Assembly: GCA_046704385.1 (NCBI GenBank)
Contig: JBJKSB010000095.1
Coordinates: forward strand, 1-50,262
Direction: 5' to 3'
Length of the DNA stretch: 50,262 bases
DNA from: GH45 sp046704385
GTDB lineage: Bacteria > Bacteroidota > Bacteroidia > Bacteroidales > SZUA-534
Below, piece after piece: positions 8,432 to 17,082 of this stretch. Numbering within the stretch: the stretch's first letter is position 1; each line of letters opens with the position of its first letter. The position numbers were made by a program, and so were the translations under genes. The notes under the pieces are model-generated. The model did no database searches, was not told where the DNA came from, and saw only the letters and a list, made by a program, of their open reading frames with translations.

Positions 8432-9106
8432 ATGTTTCCAAAAGACGAATTCAAAAAGTACGCTACCAGGCATGCGGGTATTAACAGTAATGTTTACGAC
8501 CAGTATTCACGCATCCAAAGCAGTTATATTACACCAAATATCATTGAAGAGCGCCAGTTAAATGTGGCATCAATGGACGTGTTTTCGCGTTTAATGATGG
8601 ATCGCATCATATTCCTGGGAGTTCCTATTGATGATGATGTAGCAAATATTATCCAGGCTCAGTTGCTGTTTTTAGAATCAGTTGATCCTGAAAAAGATAT
8701 TTCAATTTACTTCAATACCCCTGGTGGTTCGGTTTATGCCGGATTAGGTATTTATGACACCATGCAGTACATTGCTCCTGAAATTAATACAATATGTACA
8801 GGTATGGCAGCTTCAATGGGTGCGGTGTTATTGACAGCGGGTACCACTGGCAAACGCTCTGCATTGCCACATTCACGTATTATGATACATCAGCCTATGG
8901 GTGGAGCACAGGGTCAGGCATCTGATATTGAGATTACTGCCCGCGAGATCAAAAAATTGAAAACCGAATTGTACGAAATTATTGCTCACCATTCAGGCAA
9001 ACCTTTCAAAACCATTGAAAAAGACTCTGACCGCGATTACTGGATGACCGCAGCTGAGGCTAAGGAATATGGCATGATTGATGAGATTTTGGAACGCAAG
9101 AAATAG
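8432..9106 (+). CDS. clpP: ATP-dependent Clp protease proteolytic subunit
   Basis: A 224-residue serine peptidase of family S14. The catalytic serine is in GMAASMGA, the histidine in the RIMIHQP motif, and the aspartate follows in the 'DSDRDYWMTAAEAKEYGMID' region. The handle-helix sequence ISIYFNTPGGSVYAGLGIYD is typical. ClpP forms a double-heptamer barrel that degrades substrates unfolded by ClpX. A short N-terminal leader (residues ~1-35) precedes the mature fold and resembles that of other Bacteroidota ClpP proteins. It lies 106 bases after tig and 125 before clpX, with a terminator-like hairpin in the second gap. Confidence 0.97.
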   Translation: MFPKDEFKKYATRHAGINSNVYDQYSRIQSSYITPNIIEERQLNVASMDVFSRLMMDRIIFLGVPIDDDVANIIQAQLLFLESVDPEKDISIYFNTPGGSVYAGLGIYDTMQYIAPEINTICTGMAASMGAVLLTAGTTGKRSALPHSRIMIHQPMGGAQGQASDIEITAREIKKLKTELYEIIAHHSGKPFKTIEKDSDRDYWMTAAEAKEYGMIDEILERKK

Positions 9107-9138
9107 CAGATATTACTAAAACTGTTTCATATAATAAA

Positions 9139-9177
9139 TAGATTCCTGATATTTGCACAGGAATCTATTTTTATTTT
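9139..9177 (+). terminator. Terminator between clpP and clpX
   Basis: A perfect 10-bp stem, TAGATTCCTG (9139-9148) and CAGGAATCTA (9158-9167), is followed by TTTTTATTTT. It could end the tig-clpP transcript or attenuate read-through into clpX. Confidence 0.8.
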
Positions 9178-9231
9178 ATCAAACCAACCAATTGTTGGTT
9201 AAAAGCATCTGAAGAGTAAATTGAATTTGAT

Positions 9232-10449
9232 ATGGAGAAATGCTCGTTTTGTGGAAGGGAAAAAAAGGAAGTAAACTTGCTTATTGCAGGTATATCAGGT
9301 CACATATGCGATAGCTGTATTATGCAGGCTCACGAAATTGTTGATGAGGAGCTGAAATCGTCCAGTGATTTTGATATTAAAAAGATTAAACTATTAAAAC
9401 CAAAAGAAATAAAGGCTTTTCTCGATCAGTATGTGATTGGCCAGGATGATGCCAAAAAATACCTCTCGGTTGCCGTTTACAATCATTACAAAAGGCTGGC
9501 CCAAAATAAAGTTGCCACCGATGATGTTGAAATTGAAAAATCAAATATCATTCTTGTTGGTGAAACAGGAACCGGAAAAACTCTACTAGCCCGCACTATT
9601 GCTAAAATGCTTCATGTTCCTTTCACTATTGTTGATGCCACCGTATTAACCGAGGCTGGATATGTAGGAGAGGATATCGAAAGTATTTTAACCCGCTTGT
9701 TGCAGGCTGCTGATTATGATGTTAGTGCGGCTGAACGGGGAATAGTTTTTATTGATGAAATTGATAAAATTGCACGCAAAGGCGATAATCCTTCCATTAC
9801 CCGCGATGTTTCGGGCGAAGGGGTTCAGCAGGGTTTGCTCAAGTTGCTCGAAGGTTCTGTGATAAATGTTCCGCCACAGGGTGGACGTAAACATCCGGAA
9901 CAAAAGATGATACCTGTAAATACCAAAAATATTTTATTTGTTTGTGGTGGGGCATTTGATGGTATTGAGCGGAAGATATCACAACGATTGAATACCCAGG
10001 TGGTTGGTTTCGGAGGTTCTGAGGAACGCGATCGCGTGGATCGTAAAAATATTCTCCAGTATATTGCACCACAGGATTTAAAAAGCTTTGGCCTGATACC
10101 CGAAATTATAGGTCGTTTGCCAGTACTTACTTACTTGAATCCGCTTGACCGGAAAGTACTTCGCAGTATTTTAACCGAACCTAAAAACGCCATAATTAAA
10201 CAATATATCAAGCTATTTGAACTTGACGGTATACATCTGAAATTTGATGACGAAGCGTTCGAGTACATTGTTGATAAAGCTGTGGAATTTAAATTAGGTG
10301 CCAGGGGGCTGCGTTCAATCTGCGAAATTATTGTTAATGATGCCATGTTTGAATTACCATCAGAAGATGTAAAAGAGCTTACAATTACGCTTGAATATGC
10401 TAAAAATAAGCTAACCCGATCGGATTTGAAGCGGCTTAAGGTTGCCTGA
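9232..10449 (+). CDS. clpX: ATP-dependent Clp protease ATP-binding subunit ClpX
   Basis: A 405-residue AAA+ unfoldase. The N-terminal C4 zinc-binding domain has CSFCGREKK and ICDSC pairs. Walker A is GETGTGKT, Walker B is IVFIDEIDKIA, and the sensor/arginine-finger region lies around RDVSGEGVQQ and GRLPVLTYL. The ClpP-contacting IGF-type loop is seen as VGFGG. It recognises tagged substrates and feeds them to ClpP. Length and domain order are standard, and the start ATG at 9232 gives the usual MEKCSFCG opening. Confidence 0.97.
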   Translation: MEKCSFCGREKKEVNLLIAGISGHICDSCIMQAHEIVDEELKSSSDFDIKKIKLLKPKEIKAFLDQYVIGQDDAKKYLSVAVYNHYKRLAQNKVATDDVEIEKSNIILVGETGTGKTLLARTIAKMLHVPFTIVDATVLTEAGYVGEDIESILTRLLQAADYDVSAAERGIVFIDEIDKIARKGDNPSITRDVSGEGVQQGLLKLLEGSVINVPPQGGRKHPEQKMIPVNTKNILFVCGGAFDGIERKISQRLNTQVVGFGGSEERDRVDRKNILQYIAPQDLKSFGLIPEIIGRLPVLTYLNPLDRKVLRSILTEPKNAIIKQYIKLFELDGIHLKFDDEAFEYIVDKAVEFKLGARGLRSICEIIVNDAMFELPSEDVKELTITLEYAKNKLTRSDLKRLKVA

Positions 10450-10471
10450 TAAAATACTCAAAAAATAAAGC

Positions 10472-10501
10472 AAAAACGTATTGAAAAATACGTTTTTTTT
10501 T
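10472..10501 (+). terminator. Terminator of clpX
   Basis: An AAAAACGTATT / AATACGTTTTT stem with a short GAA-type loop and a long T-run begins 22 bases after the clpX stop. The stem is A/T-rich but the T-tract is strong. Confidence 0.75.
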
Positions 10502-10820
10502 GCCTGAATTTTCAAGCGATCCGATTTAGGCCTTTTCATACTTTTCAACTATTATTAAAAAATCCGGATGGGGCTATTAAGCTATAAATAGAATTGAAAT
10601 TTGTTTTTTATTTACAATTATTGCCATTACATGGTTAAAATTGTTTACTTTTGAATTCAAGACCAAATTGTGTTATAATGAAAGTTTTGACTTATAATTA
10701 ATTACAATTTGCTATAATTAATTGCCTAAAACCAAAAATCCTAAAAAATTATAGTATATAAATGGGGGTAATCCCATTTAGTATTGTCGTAACTTATATT
10801 AACCAATTAATATTTCAACT
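10502..10820. other. Upstream region of first hydrolase-like paralogue
   Basis: No gene is seen. The interval is AT-rich. From about 10600 to 10690 it shares a block with the region upstream of the second paralogue (12309-12400), including 'accaaattgtgttataatgaaag' split by small differences. The shared block shows that the duplication included upstream DNA and possibly the promoter. A TACTTTTG box near 10647 fits the -7 consensus in this copy but is altered in the second. Confidence 0.5.
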
Positions 10821-12112
10821 ATGAAAAACAAATTACTTTTAGCATCATCCATTTTCTTGCTGGCTATGGCCAGTTCAGCAGCAGTATTTACGGAGGACTC
10901 AATGATTGTTAATAGTGTAACCCGGAATATACTATTTTCAATTCCTGATAATTATAATCCGGATAGTACATATTCATTCGTAATAGGATTACATTATTGT
11001 GGCGGAAATGCCGGCCAATATCGAATAGCATTACAGGAACTAACTGACAGCTTAGGAATGATAGTTGCTTGTCCTGACTATTTATCACTGCAGGTCCCGG
11101 AAAAAGATACCAATATGTTCGGAATATTGGTGGATACAGCCTGTGCACTGTATAATATTGATAGGGACGATGTTTTTTTAACCGGCATGTCCTGCAATGG
11201 TGAATATTTATTGCGTCATGGTTTAAAAGGGGTTTATCCTTTTAAAGGCATTTTTCCATGGGCACCATTTGTAAATTTAGCATCACCAATAACATACAAC
11301 TTCGAGTCGAATATGCCTACCGTATTATCAGTTGGCACTAACGATGACAGATTAATACCTGTGTTGCAGGTATATGATAGTTTAAAACATCATCAAAAAA
11401 ATGTAAATATTATCCTGGATCCTGGTGTTTTTCATACACTTAATTTTGCCACGTTTGGTGGAGTAATGCTTAGAAGTATCGATTATATTAACAATGGTTC
11501 CGACATAAAAATTCAGGCATTGGATGACATTGAAATGAACGGTGATGAAATTAAGGAAATAAAGTTTAAGGTTGATAATCCTTTAAAAAAGGATATTACA
11601 CTAAATTATTATTCAAGTCAACCGGTTAGTTTACCCGTAACTGAAATAAATTCCACCGATTCTGAAAATGAGTATAGTTTTGAGCTGACTCCTAAAAATA
11701 TAACAGGTAATATTTATATCGTAATTGAATTAATTGAAAATAAAACTCATGCCATAACTCAGTCAACATTTAGGGTTAAGATTAATAAGGTGGTAACGGT
11801 GAAAAGTAATAAAGTGGAAAACAGGATAAAAGTATATCCTAATCCTGTTATGGATGTTCTACATATTGACAATCTAAAAAGTGACCAAAATGTGGAAGTG
11901 TATGATATGATGGGTAAATTGCTTTTTAAAGTAAATTCGGTAAATGATGATGAAATATGTTTGCCATTTAATTTGCCAACTGGTTTATATGTAGTAAAAA
12001 TCAGTGATTCGAAGACATTTGGATCCTATATTGTTTCAAAACAATGATCTGATTAACATTGTTTCTTAAGTACTAAAATTGAGTTAAAAAGGGGCTTTTT
12101 AAAGCCCCTTTT
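10600..12112 (+). repeat. Tandem duplication, copy 1
   Basis: The first of two direct repeats of about 1.5 kb (offset ~1.7 kb). Each has a conserved upstream block, a gene and an AAAAGGGGCTTT-type terminator. The ATG-to-ATG distance between copies is 1,699 bases. Confidence 0.85.
10821..12047 (+). CDS. Secreted alpha/beta-hydrolase-like protein with T9SS sorting domain (paralogue 1)
   Basis: A 408-residue protein in three parts. Residues 1-21 are a Sec signal peptide (MKNKLLLASSIFLLAMASSA). Residues ~35-230 form an esterase/PHB-depolymerase-like alpha/beta-hydrolase. Residues ~335-408 are a T9SS type A sorting domain (VYPNPVMDVLHI, MMGKLLFKV, LPTGLYVVKIS). Candidate triad residues are Ser124 in GMSCNG (a GxSxN variant of GxSxG), Asp175/176 in GTNDDRLIP, and His205 in GVFHT; HYCGG (58-62) may form the oxyanion hole. 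A spacer at ~230-330 resembles an Ig-like linker. Enzymatic activity is inferred; the unusual fifth residue of the elbow leaves some doubt. The gene has an adjacent paralogue and its own terminator. Confidence 0.75.
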   Translation: MKNKLLLASSIFLLAMASSAAVFTEDSMIVNSVTRNILFSIPDNYNPDSTYSFVIGLHYCGGNAGQYRIALQELTDSLGMIVACPDYLSLQVPEKDTNMFGILVDTACALYNIDRDDVFLTGMSCNGEYLLRHGLKGVYPFKGIFPWAPFVNLASPITYNFESNMPTVLSVGTNDDRLIPVLQVYDSLKHHQKNVNIILDPGVFHTLNFATFGGVMLRSIDYINNGSDIKIQALDDIEMNGDEIKEIKFKVDNPLKKDITLNYYSSQPVSLPVTEINSTDSENEYSFELTPKNITGNIYIVIELIENKTHAITQSTFRVKINKVVTVKSNKVENRIKVYPNPVMDVLHIDNLKSDQNVEVYDMMGKLLFKVNSVNDDEICLPFNLPTGLYVVKISDSKTFGSYIVSKQ

Positions 12113-12113
12113 C
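12087..12113 (+). terminator. Terminator of hydrolase paralogue 1
   Basis: AAAAGGGGCTTT pairs with AAAGCCCCTTTT. The hairpin has A- and T-tracts on either side and could work in both directions. The same structure follows paralogue 2. Confidence 0.85.
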
Positions 12114-12519
12114 AGACTTAATAGGTTTAAGAAATTTAAATGATTCGTCACTATTATACCTGTATACGCAATTAATTTTCTCTATTTACCCCGGACCTAA
12201 AGGGAGTAGAGAAAATCAATTGCTTCCGCCAGTTGGTGGATGTTGGGTAAACAATTGATTTTCATTTAATTTTATATGTTAATGGCATAATTGTGACTAT
12301 ACAATAATTTTGTTTTTTATTTACAATTATTGCCCTTCCATAGTTAAAGGTGCTTGTTTTTGAATTCAATACCAAATTGTGTTATAATGAAAGTTGAGGC
12401 TTGTAATTTGTTATAATATATAACCGAAAACAAAAAATATTTGAAAAAAATGTTGTTGATAAAAAGGGTATTTCTTCATTAAACGGTCATAAGTTTATAA
12501 CTATATAAATATCTCAACT
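12114..12519. other. Spacer between the duplicated genes
   Basis: No gene is seen. The first part (about 12120-12290) is unique to this copy and contains a palindromic remnant with 'ccgccagttggtgga', also seen in modified form near 45260. The second part (12309-12400) is the duplicated upstream block of the paralogue. Poly-A-rich sequence precedes the ATG at 12520. Confidence 0.45.
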
Positions 12520-13743
12520 ATGAAAAACAAATTACTTTTTCTATCATCATTTTTTTTGTTGGCAATGACCAGTTCAGCGGCTGTCTTTACAGAGGATTCA
12601 ATGATTGTTAACAGCGTAACCCGGAACCTATTATTTTCAATTCCTGATAATTATAATCCGGATAGCACTTATTCATTAGTAATTGGGTTACATTATTGTG
12701 GTGGAAACGCTGCCGAGTATCGTATAGCATTACAGCAACTTACTGATAGCTTAGGAATGATAGTTGCCTGTCCTGATTATCTTTCACTACAGGTTCCAAA
12801 TAAGGATACTAATATGTTTGGAATATTGGTAGATACAGCCTGTGCAAAGTATAATATTGATAGGGATGAGGTTTTCTTAACTGGCATGTCCTGCAATGGT
12901 GAATATATATTACGTCAGGGTTTAAAAGGTATTTTTCCATTTAAAGGTATTTTTCCATGGGCTCCGTATGTCACTTTAGCATGGCCAACAATATACAATT
13001 TCGATTCAGATATGCCAACCGTAATATCAATTGGCACAAACGATGACAGATTAATACCCGTGTTGATGGTATATGACAGTCTAAAACGCCATCAGGGAAA
13101 TATAAATCTTATTCTTGATCCTGGTGTTTTTCATACGATTAATTATAAAACTTTCAGTGGTGTAATGTTTAGAAGTCTGGATTATCTTAACAACGGTTCC
13201 GACATAAAAATTCAGGCATTGGATGACATAGAAATGAATGGTGATGAAATTAAGGAAATAAAGTTTAAGGTTGATAATCCTTTAGATAAAGATATTACTC
13301 TTAATTATTATTCAAGTCAACCGGTTAGTTTACCTGTAAGTGAGATAAATTCTACCGATTCTGTAAATCAATATAGTTTTGAGCTAACACCTAAAAATAC
13401 TAAAGGTAATGTTTATATCGTAATTGAATTAATTGAAAATAAAACACATGCCATAACTCAGTCAACATTTAGGGTTAAGATTAATAAGGTGGTAGCGGTA
13501 AAAAGTAATAAAGTGGAAAACAGGATAAAGTTATATCCTAATCCTGTTATGGATGTTTTACATATTGACAATCTAAAAAGTGATCAAAATGTGGAAGTGT
13601 ATGATATGATGGGTAAATTGCTTTTTAAAGTAAATTCGGTAAATGATGATGAAATATGTTTGCCATTTAATTTGCCAACTGGTTTATATGTAGTAAAGAT
13701 CAGTGATTTGGAGACATTTGAATCCTATATTGTTTCGAAATAA
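12520..13743 (+). CDS. Secreted alpha/beta-hydrolase-like protein with T9SS sorting domain (paralogue 2)
   Basis: A 407-residue paralogue of the preceding gene with the same order: signal peptide (MKNKLLFLSSFFLLAMTSSA), hydrolase-like domain, Ig-like linker, T9SS type A tail. The putative nucleophile elbow GMSCNGEY, acid GTNDDRLIP and GVFHT histidine are all kept, so both copies are under similar constraint. Differences concentrate in the hydrolase domain (for example HHQKNVNII against RHQGNINLI), while linker and sorting domain are almost unchanged. The two proteins probably reach the cell surface by the same route and may differ in substrate. The substrate is unknown; the family includes esterases and depolymerases. 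Confidence 0.75.
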   Translation: MKNKLLFLSSFFLLAMTSSAAVFTEDSMIVNSVTRNLLFSIPDNYNPDSTYSLVIGLHYCGGNAAEYRIALQQLTDSLGMIVACPDYLSLQVPNKDTNMFGILVDTACAKYNIDRDEVFLTGMSCNGEYILRQGLKGIFPFKGIFPWAPYVTLAWPTIYNFDSDMPTVISIGTNDDRLIPVLMVYDSLKRHQGNINLILDPGVFHTINYKTFSGVMFRSLDYLNNGSDIKIQALDDIEMNGDEIKEIKFKVDNPLDKDITLNYYSSQPVSLPVSEINSTDSVNQYSFELTPKNTKGNVYIVIELIENKTHAITQSTFRVKINKVVAVKSNKVENRIKLYPNPVMDVLHIDNLKSDQNVEVYDMMGKLLFKVNSVNDDEICLPFNLPTGLYVVKISDLETFESYIVSK

Positions 13744-13786
13744 TGATATCTGATTAACATTGTTTCATAAGTACTTAAATTGAGTT

Positions 13787-13816
13787 AAAAAGGGGCTTTT
13801 TTAAAAGCCCCTTTTT
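13787..13816 (+). terminator. Terminator of hydrolase paralogue 2, facing the hydrogenase operon
   Basis: AAAAGGGGCTTTT/AAAAGCCCCTTTTT hairpin. It lies between convergent genes and, being A/T-flanked on both sides, may also terminate the hydrogenase operon arriving on the minus strand. Confidence 0.85.
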
Positions 13817-13921
13817 AATAATTTAATTCAGACTTAATCGGTTTTATAAGAAACTACAACTATTATTTTATAATTAACCTAATCCTATAACTGTAACTCT
13901 GAAAGTTATACACCTAGCTTA

Positions 13922-15712
13922 TTAAAATCTCTCGCGAGGTGTATAATGCGTATGTAATAATTTATGTGAACGTTCGCCCAGCGGCTTACCAAGGAATTCC
14001 TTGTAAATTTGTATCACCTCAGGATTTTCATGCGATTTTCGGAGTGGCATATCGCCGTCCTCAGCGTAAATAGCTTCCATACGCCTTTTCCTGATTTCAG
14101 GACTCGTGGGTATGGGTTGGCCTCCGCCTCCAAGGCATCCACCCGGGCAGGCCATAAATTCTACAAAATGATAATTTGCCTTTCCGGATTTTATATCTTT
14201 CAGAACCTGTTGTGCATTAGCCAATCCATGAGCAATAGCACATTTTAATTCCACACCGTTAAGGAAGTTCCAGTCGGGTAATGCATTTTCAATTAAAACA
14301 GATGCCTCTTTTATACCATCAAAACCACGTACTGGTTTAATATTTAAATTTTTAAAAGGTACTTCTCGTCCGGTAACCAATTCGTAGGCAGTACGTAAAG
14401 CAGCTTCCATTACACCACCGGTTGCGCCGAATATTACCGCTGCACCGGTTGATTCTCCCATCAGGCTGTCAAATTTTTCAGGTTCCAGGTTAGGGAAATC
14501 GATACCGGCCTGTTTAATCATCACAGCCAACTCACGGGTGGTTAGTACAATATCAACATCCTGGTATCCGCTGTCACGCATTTCGGGGCGTTTGGCTTCA
14601 AACTTTTTCGCCGTACATGGCATAATAGATACGGACACAATATTCTCGGGAGCGATATTTTTTTTCTGAGCATAATAAGTCTTGGCCAACGCACCAAACA
14701 TCTGTTGAGGCGATTTGCAAGTCGATAAATTGTCCAGCATTGATACCCTGGTATGTTCAATAAACTTGATCCATCCGGGTGAGCAGGAGGTGAACATGGG
14801 GAGTTTTACATTTTTATCCTTATCAACCAGGGCCTTTTTTAGTCGGGTTAATAATTCCGTACCTTCTTCCAAAATGGTAAGGTCGGCAGTGAAATCAGTG
14901 TCGAGTACTGAATTAAATCCCAGCCGTTTTAGGGCAGCCACCATTTTTCCGGTAACCCTACCGTCGGAATTGGTGTTGAATTCTTCGCCCAGCCCCACTC
15001 TCACGGCCGGAGCTGTTTGTACTACAACATGTTTATTAGGGTGAGCCAAAGCATCCCAAACCCGCTCAATGTAATTTCTTTCAGTTAAGGCTCCTGTCGG
15101 GCAGTGAATAACACATTGCCCACAATTTGAACAGGCTACTTCTCGTATGGGTTTCTCTGCAAAGGTAGATATTTTCATGTCGGAGCCTTTGTATGCCACG
15201 CTCAAAGCAGCCAAATGTTGTATGTCGGAACAGGTACGAACGCATCGCTGACACCGGATGCATTTGCTGTCATCTTTTACAATTGAAGGTGAACGGTTAT
15301 CAAAGGCATAGTTTTTATAGGGAACCAGGTCGATGAAATCGGGATTGGTAATTTTGTATTCCGATGCAAGTACCTGTAATTCACAGTTACCATTTTTATA
15401 ACATTTGGTGCAGGCAGCATTATGTTCCGAAAGTAGCAATTCAATAATATGCTTACGCGAATTCCGTACCACAAGGCTGTTGGTTTGAATTTCCATGCCC
15501 TCCTGAACTGGTGTTGCACAAGCGGGTACCAGTTTTTTTGCTCCAATTTGTTCTACCACACAAACCCTGCAATTTCCTGCTATGCAAAGGTCTTTGTGGT
15601 AACATAGGGTTGGAATTTTGATATTTAGTTTAGCGGCTGCTTCAAGAACGGTTTTCCCTTTATCGATACTGACAGCTATTCCGTTTATATTTAAATTTAC
15701 TTTATTTGACAT
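13922..15712 (-). CDS. hydA: NADH-linked [FeFe] hydrogenase catalytic subunit (HydA/HndD type)
   Basis: A 596-residue group A [FeFe] hydrogenase. In order: an N-terminal [2Fe-2S] domain (Cys37, 48, 51, 65), a His-Cys3 [4Fe-4S] site (HNAACTKCYKNGNC, ~98-110), two ferredoxin-type [4Fe-4S] clusters (CIRCQRCVRTC and CSNCGQCVIHC), then the H-cluster domain. The three H-cluster signatures are intact: L1 TSCSPGW (308-314), L2 MPCTAKKFE (364-372) and L3 FMACPGGCLGGGGQP (519-533). The Ser in L1 is an allowed variant. With the two subunits encoded upstream it should couple NAD(H), and perhaps ferredoxin, to proton reduction or H2 oxidation in the cytoplasm. Whether it bifurcates electrons cannot be read from this subunit. 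Confidence 0.95.
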   Translation of the reverse strand: MSNKVNLNINGIAVSIDKGKTVLEAAAKLNIKIPTLCYHKDLCIAGNCRVCVVEQIGAKKLVPACATPVQEGMEIQTNSLVVRNSRKHIIELLLSEHNAACTKCYKNGNCELQVLASEYKITNPDFIDLVPYKNYAFDNRSPSIVKDDSKCIRCQRCVRTCSDIQHLAALSVAYKGSDMKISTFAEKPIREVACSNCGQCVIHCPTGALTERNYIERVWDALAHPNKHVVVQTAPAVRVGLGEEFNTNSDGRVTGKMVAALKRLGFNSVLDTDFTADLTILEEGTELLTRLKKALVDKDKNVKLPMFTSCSPGWIKFIEHTRVSMLDNLSTCKSPQQMFGALAKTYYAQKKNIAPENIVSVSIMPCTAKKFEAKRPEMRDSGYQDVDIVLTTRELAVMIKQAGIDFPNLEPEKFDSLMGESTGAAVIFGATGGVMEAALRTAYELVTGREVPFKNLNIKPVRGFDGIKEASVLIENALPDWNFLNGVELKCAIAHGLANAQQVLKDIKSGKANYHFVEFMACPGGCLGGGGQPIPTSPEIRKRRMEAIYAEDGDMPLRKSHENPEVIQIYKEFLGKPLGERSHKLLHTHYTPRERF

Positions 15713-15752
15713 GATTTTAAATTTTCAGGTTTTTACTATGGTTGATTTAGTT

Positions 15753-16934
15753 TTAATAAATCATTTCTTCTCTGAAATTTTCAACAATACTCTGGAATGA
15801 ATTGGCTACTGATTGTCCCAGTCCACATTTGGCAGTTACCTTCATGGTATTGGTGAGTTTCAGTAACATGTCGAGATAGGAGGCTGGTTTTTCACCCCGT
15901 TTTACGGCTTCAATTCCTCTTACCAGCTGCTGGCAACCAACCCGGCATGGTGTACATTGTCCGCATGATTCCTCCTGGAAAAATTCAAGATAATTATTAA
16001 GCACGTTATACATTGACCTTGAACTATTGAATAACATCATGGAACCACCAGTGGGTAAGGAAATTCCTGTAAGTTTTCCCTGGTAACCTATGGTGGTTTC
16101 AGCAAAGCGTTTGCGTGGTACCAGGAATCCTGAGGCACCGCCAACCTGTACTGCTTTGCAATCCCCATCGCCAAAGTCATCAACAAAATCCTGAACAGTC
16201 ATGCCCAGTTCCAATTCATAAATTCCGGGAGTGGGAGTGTCGCCTGATACTGAAAAGAGTTTCGAACCCCGGGAATCCTGGACACCAAGATCACGGAATT
16301 TTTTAGCACCATGTTTAAAGATTGTGTAAGTGTGTGCCAGTGTTTCTACATTATTAACAACCGTGGGTTTATCCATATAGCCACATTCGGTAGGGAAGGG
16401 TGGTTTGTTGCGGGGCTCGCCGCGTTTTCCTTCCATCGATTCCATCAGGGCACTTTCCTCACCACAGATATAGGCGCCACTACCCAGAAATATTTGCACT
16501 TTAAATTCAAGTCCGTTTTCCTTACATATTTTGTGAAAATATTCAATTTCTTTTTCAAGTAGAGGAACTAAAAATTTATACTCGCCACGTAAGTAAATAA
16601 AACCTTTTTTAGCTCCAATTATTTTGGCACAAACGGCCATCCCGGTAAGTACTTTGAAGGGAACCTGGGTTAAAATCTCCCGATCTTTAAAGGTTCCAGG
16701 CTCGCCTTCATCACCATTACAGATCACATATTTTTCTTTTGATTTGGTTTCGGCGGTAAGTTTCCATTTTAATCCGGTTGGGAATCCGGCACCGCCCCGG
16801 CCTTTAAGACCCGAATCGATCATTTCATCAATGATTTCATTATCTGGTTTTTTCAGGGTCATTCCCAGTATATCCTTAAAATCGTCTTCGTTGGTGAAGA
16901 TCAGATCAACGCGTCGGAGTTGTTTTTTTGCCAT
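15753..16934 (-). CDS. hydB: NADH-binding flavoprotein subunit of [FeFe] hydrogenase (NuoF/HydB-like, short form)
   Basis: A 393-residue NuoF-like protein. It has the NADH/FMN region GRGGAGFPTGLKW followed by CNGDEGEPGTFKDRE, the SLBB-like middle domain, and the [4Fe-4S] ligands ESCGQCTPCRVGC plus the later AKCGLGQ cysteine. It lacks both the N-terminal thioredoxin-like [2Fe-2S] extension and the C-terminal double-cluster ferredoxin domain found in long HydB/HndC proteins. It is therefore a compact version, which affects how electrons could be split between NADH and ferredoxin. It lies between hydC and hydA, 40 bases before hydA. Confidence 0.93.
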   Translation of the reverse strand: MAKKQLRRVDLIFTNEDDFKDILGMTLKKPDNEIIDEMIDSGLKGRGGAGFPTGLKWKLTAETKSKEKYVICNGDEGEPGTFKDREILTQVPFKVLTGMAVCAKIIGAKKGFIYLRGEYKFLVPLLEKEIEYFHKICKENGLEFKVQIFLGSGAYICGEESALMESMEGKRGEPRNKPPFPTECGYMDKPTVVNNVETLAHTYTIFKHGAKKFRDLGVQDSRGSKLFSVSGDTPTPGIYELELGMTVQDFVDDFGDGDCKAVQVGGASGFLVPRKRFAETTIGYQGKLTGISLPTGGSMMLFNSSRSMYNVLNNYLEFFQEESCGQCTPCRVGCQQLVRGIEAVKRGEKPASYLDMLLKLTNTMKVTAKCGLGQSVANSFQSIVENFREEMIY

Positions 16935-16980
16935 GTCTTAAAATTTTAATGGTTTGAAATGATACAAGTAGTATGTTTGT

Positions 16981-17066
16981 AAGGTTCTGTGTAATACTCA
17001 TCGGATGACTTATTTATGAATCACCAGCTTAGTCATCCGATGAGTTTTGTGTTACTTATGAACCTT
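16981..17066. repeat. Inverted-repeat element inside the hyd operon
   Basis: Perfect 15-bp arms ACTCATCGGATGACT (16996-17010) and AGTCATCCGATGAGT (17031-17045) enclose 20 bases. Outer arms AAGGTTC (16981-16987) and GAACCTT (17060-17066) extend the symmetry to 86 bp. It sits between hydC and hydB. It could be a small palindromic (MITE/REP-like) insertion, or a transcript stem that adjusts subunit ratios. No T-run follows on the minus strand. Confidence 0.65.
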
Positions 17067-17082
17067 ATACCAGTTAATCAGA

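Larger units (their letters stand above)
12308..13816 (+). repeat. Tandem duplication, copy 2
   Basis: The second direct repeat, aligned from the TTTGTTTTTTATTTACAATT block through the gene to the AAAAGGGGC terminator. Similarity is highest in the 3' third, where long stretches are identical even at synonymous sites. Confidence 0.85.
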
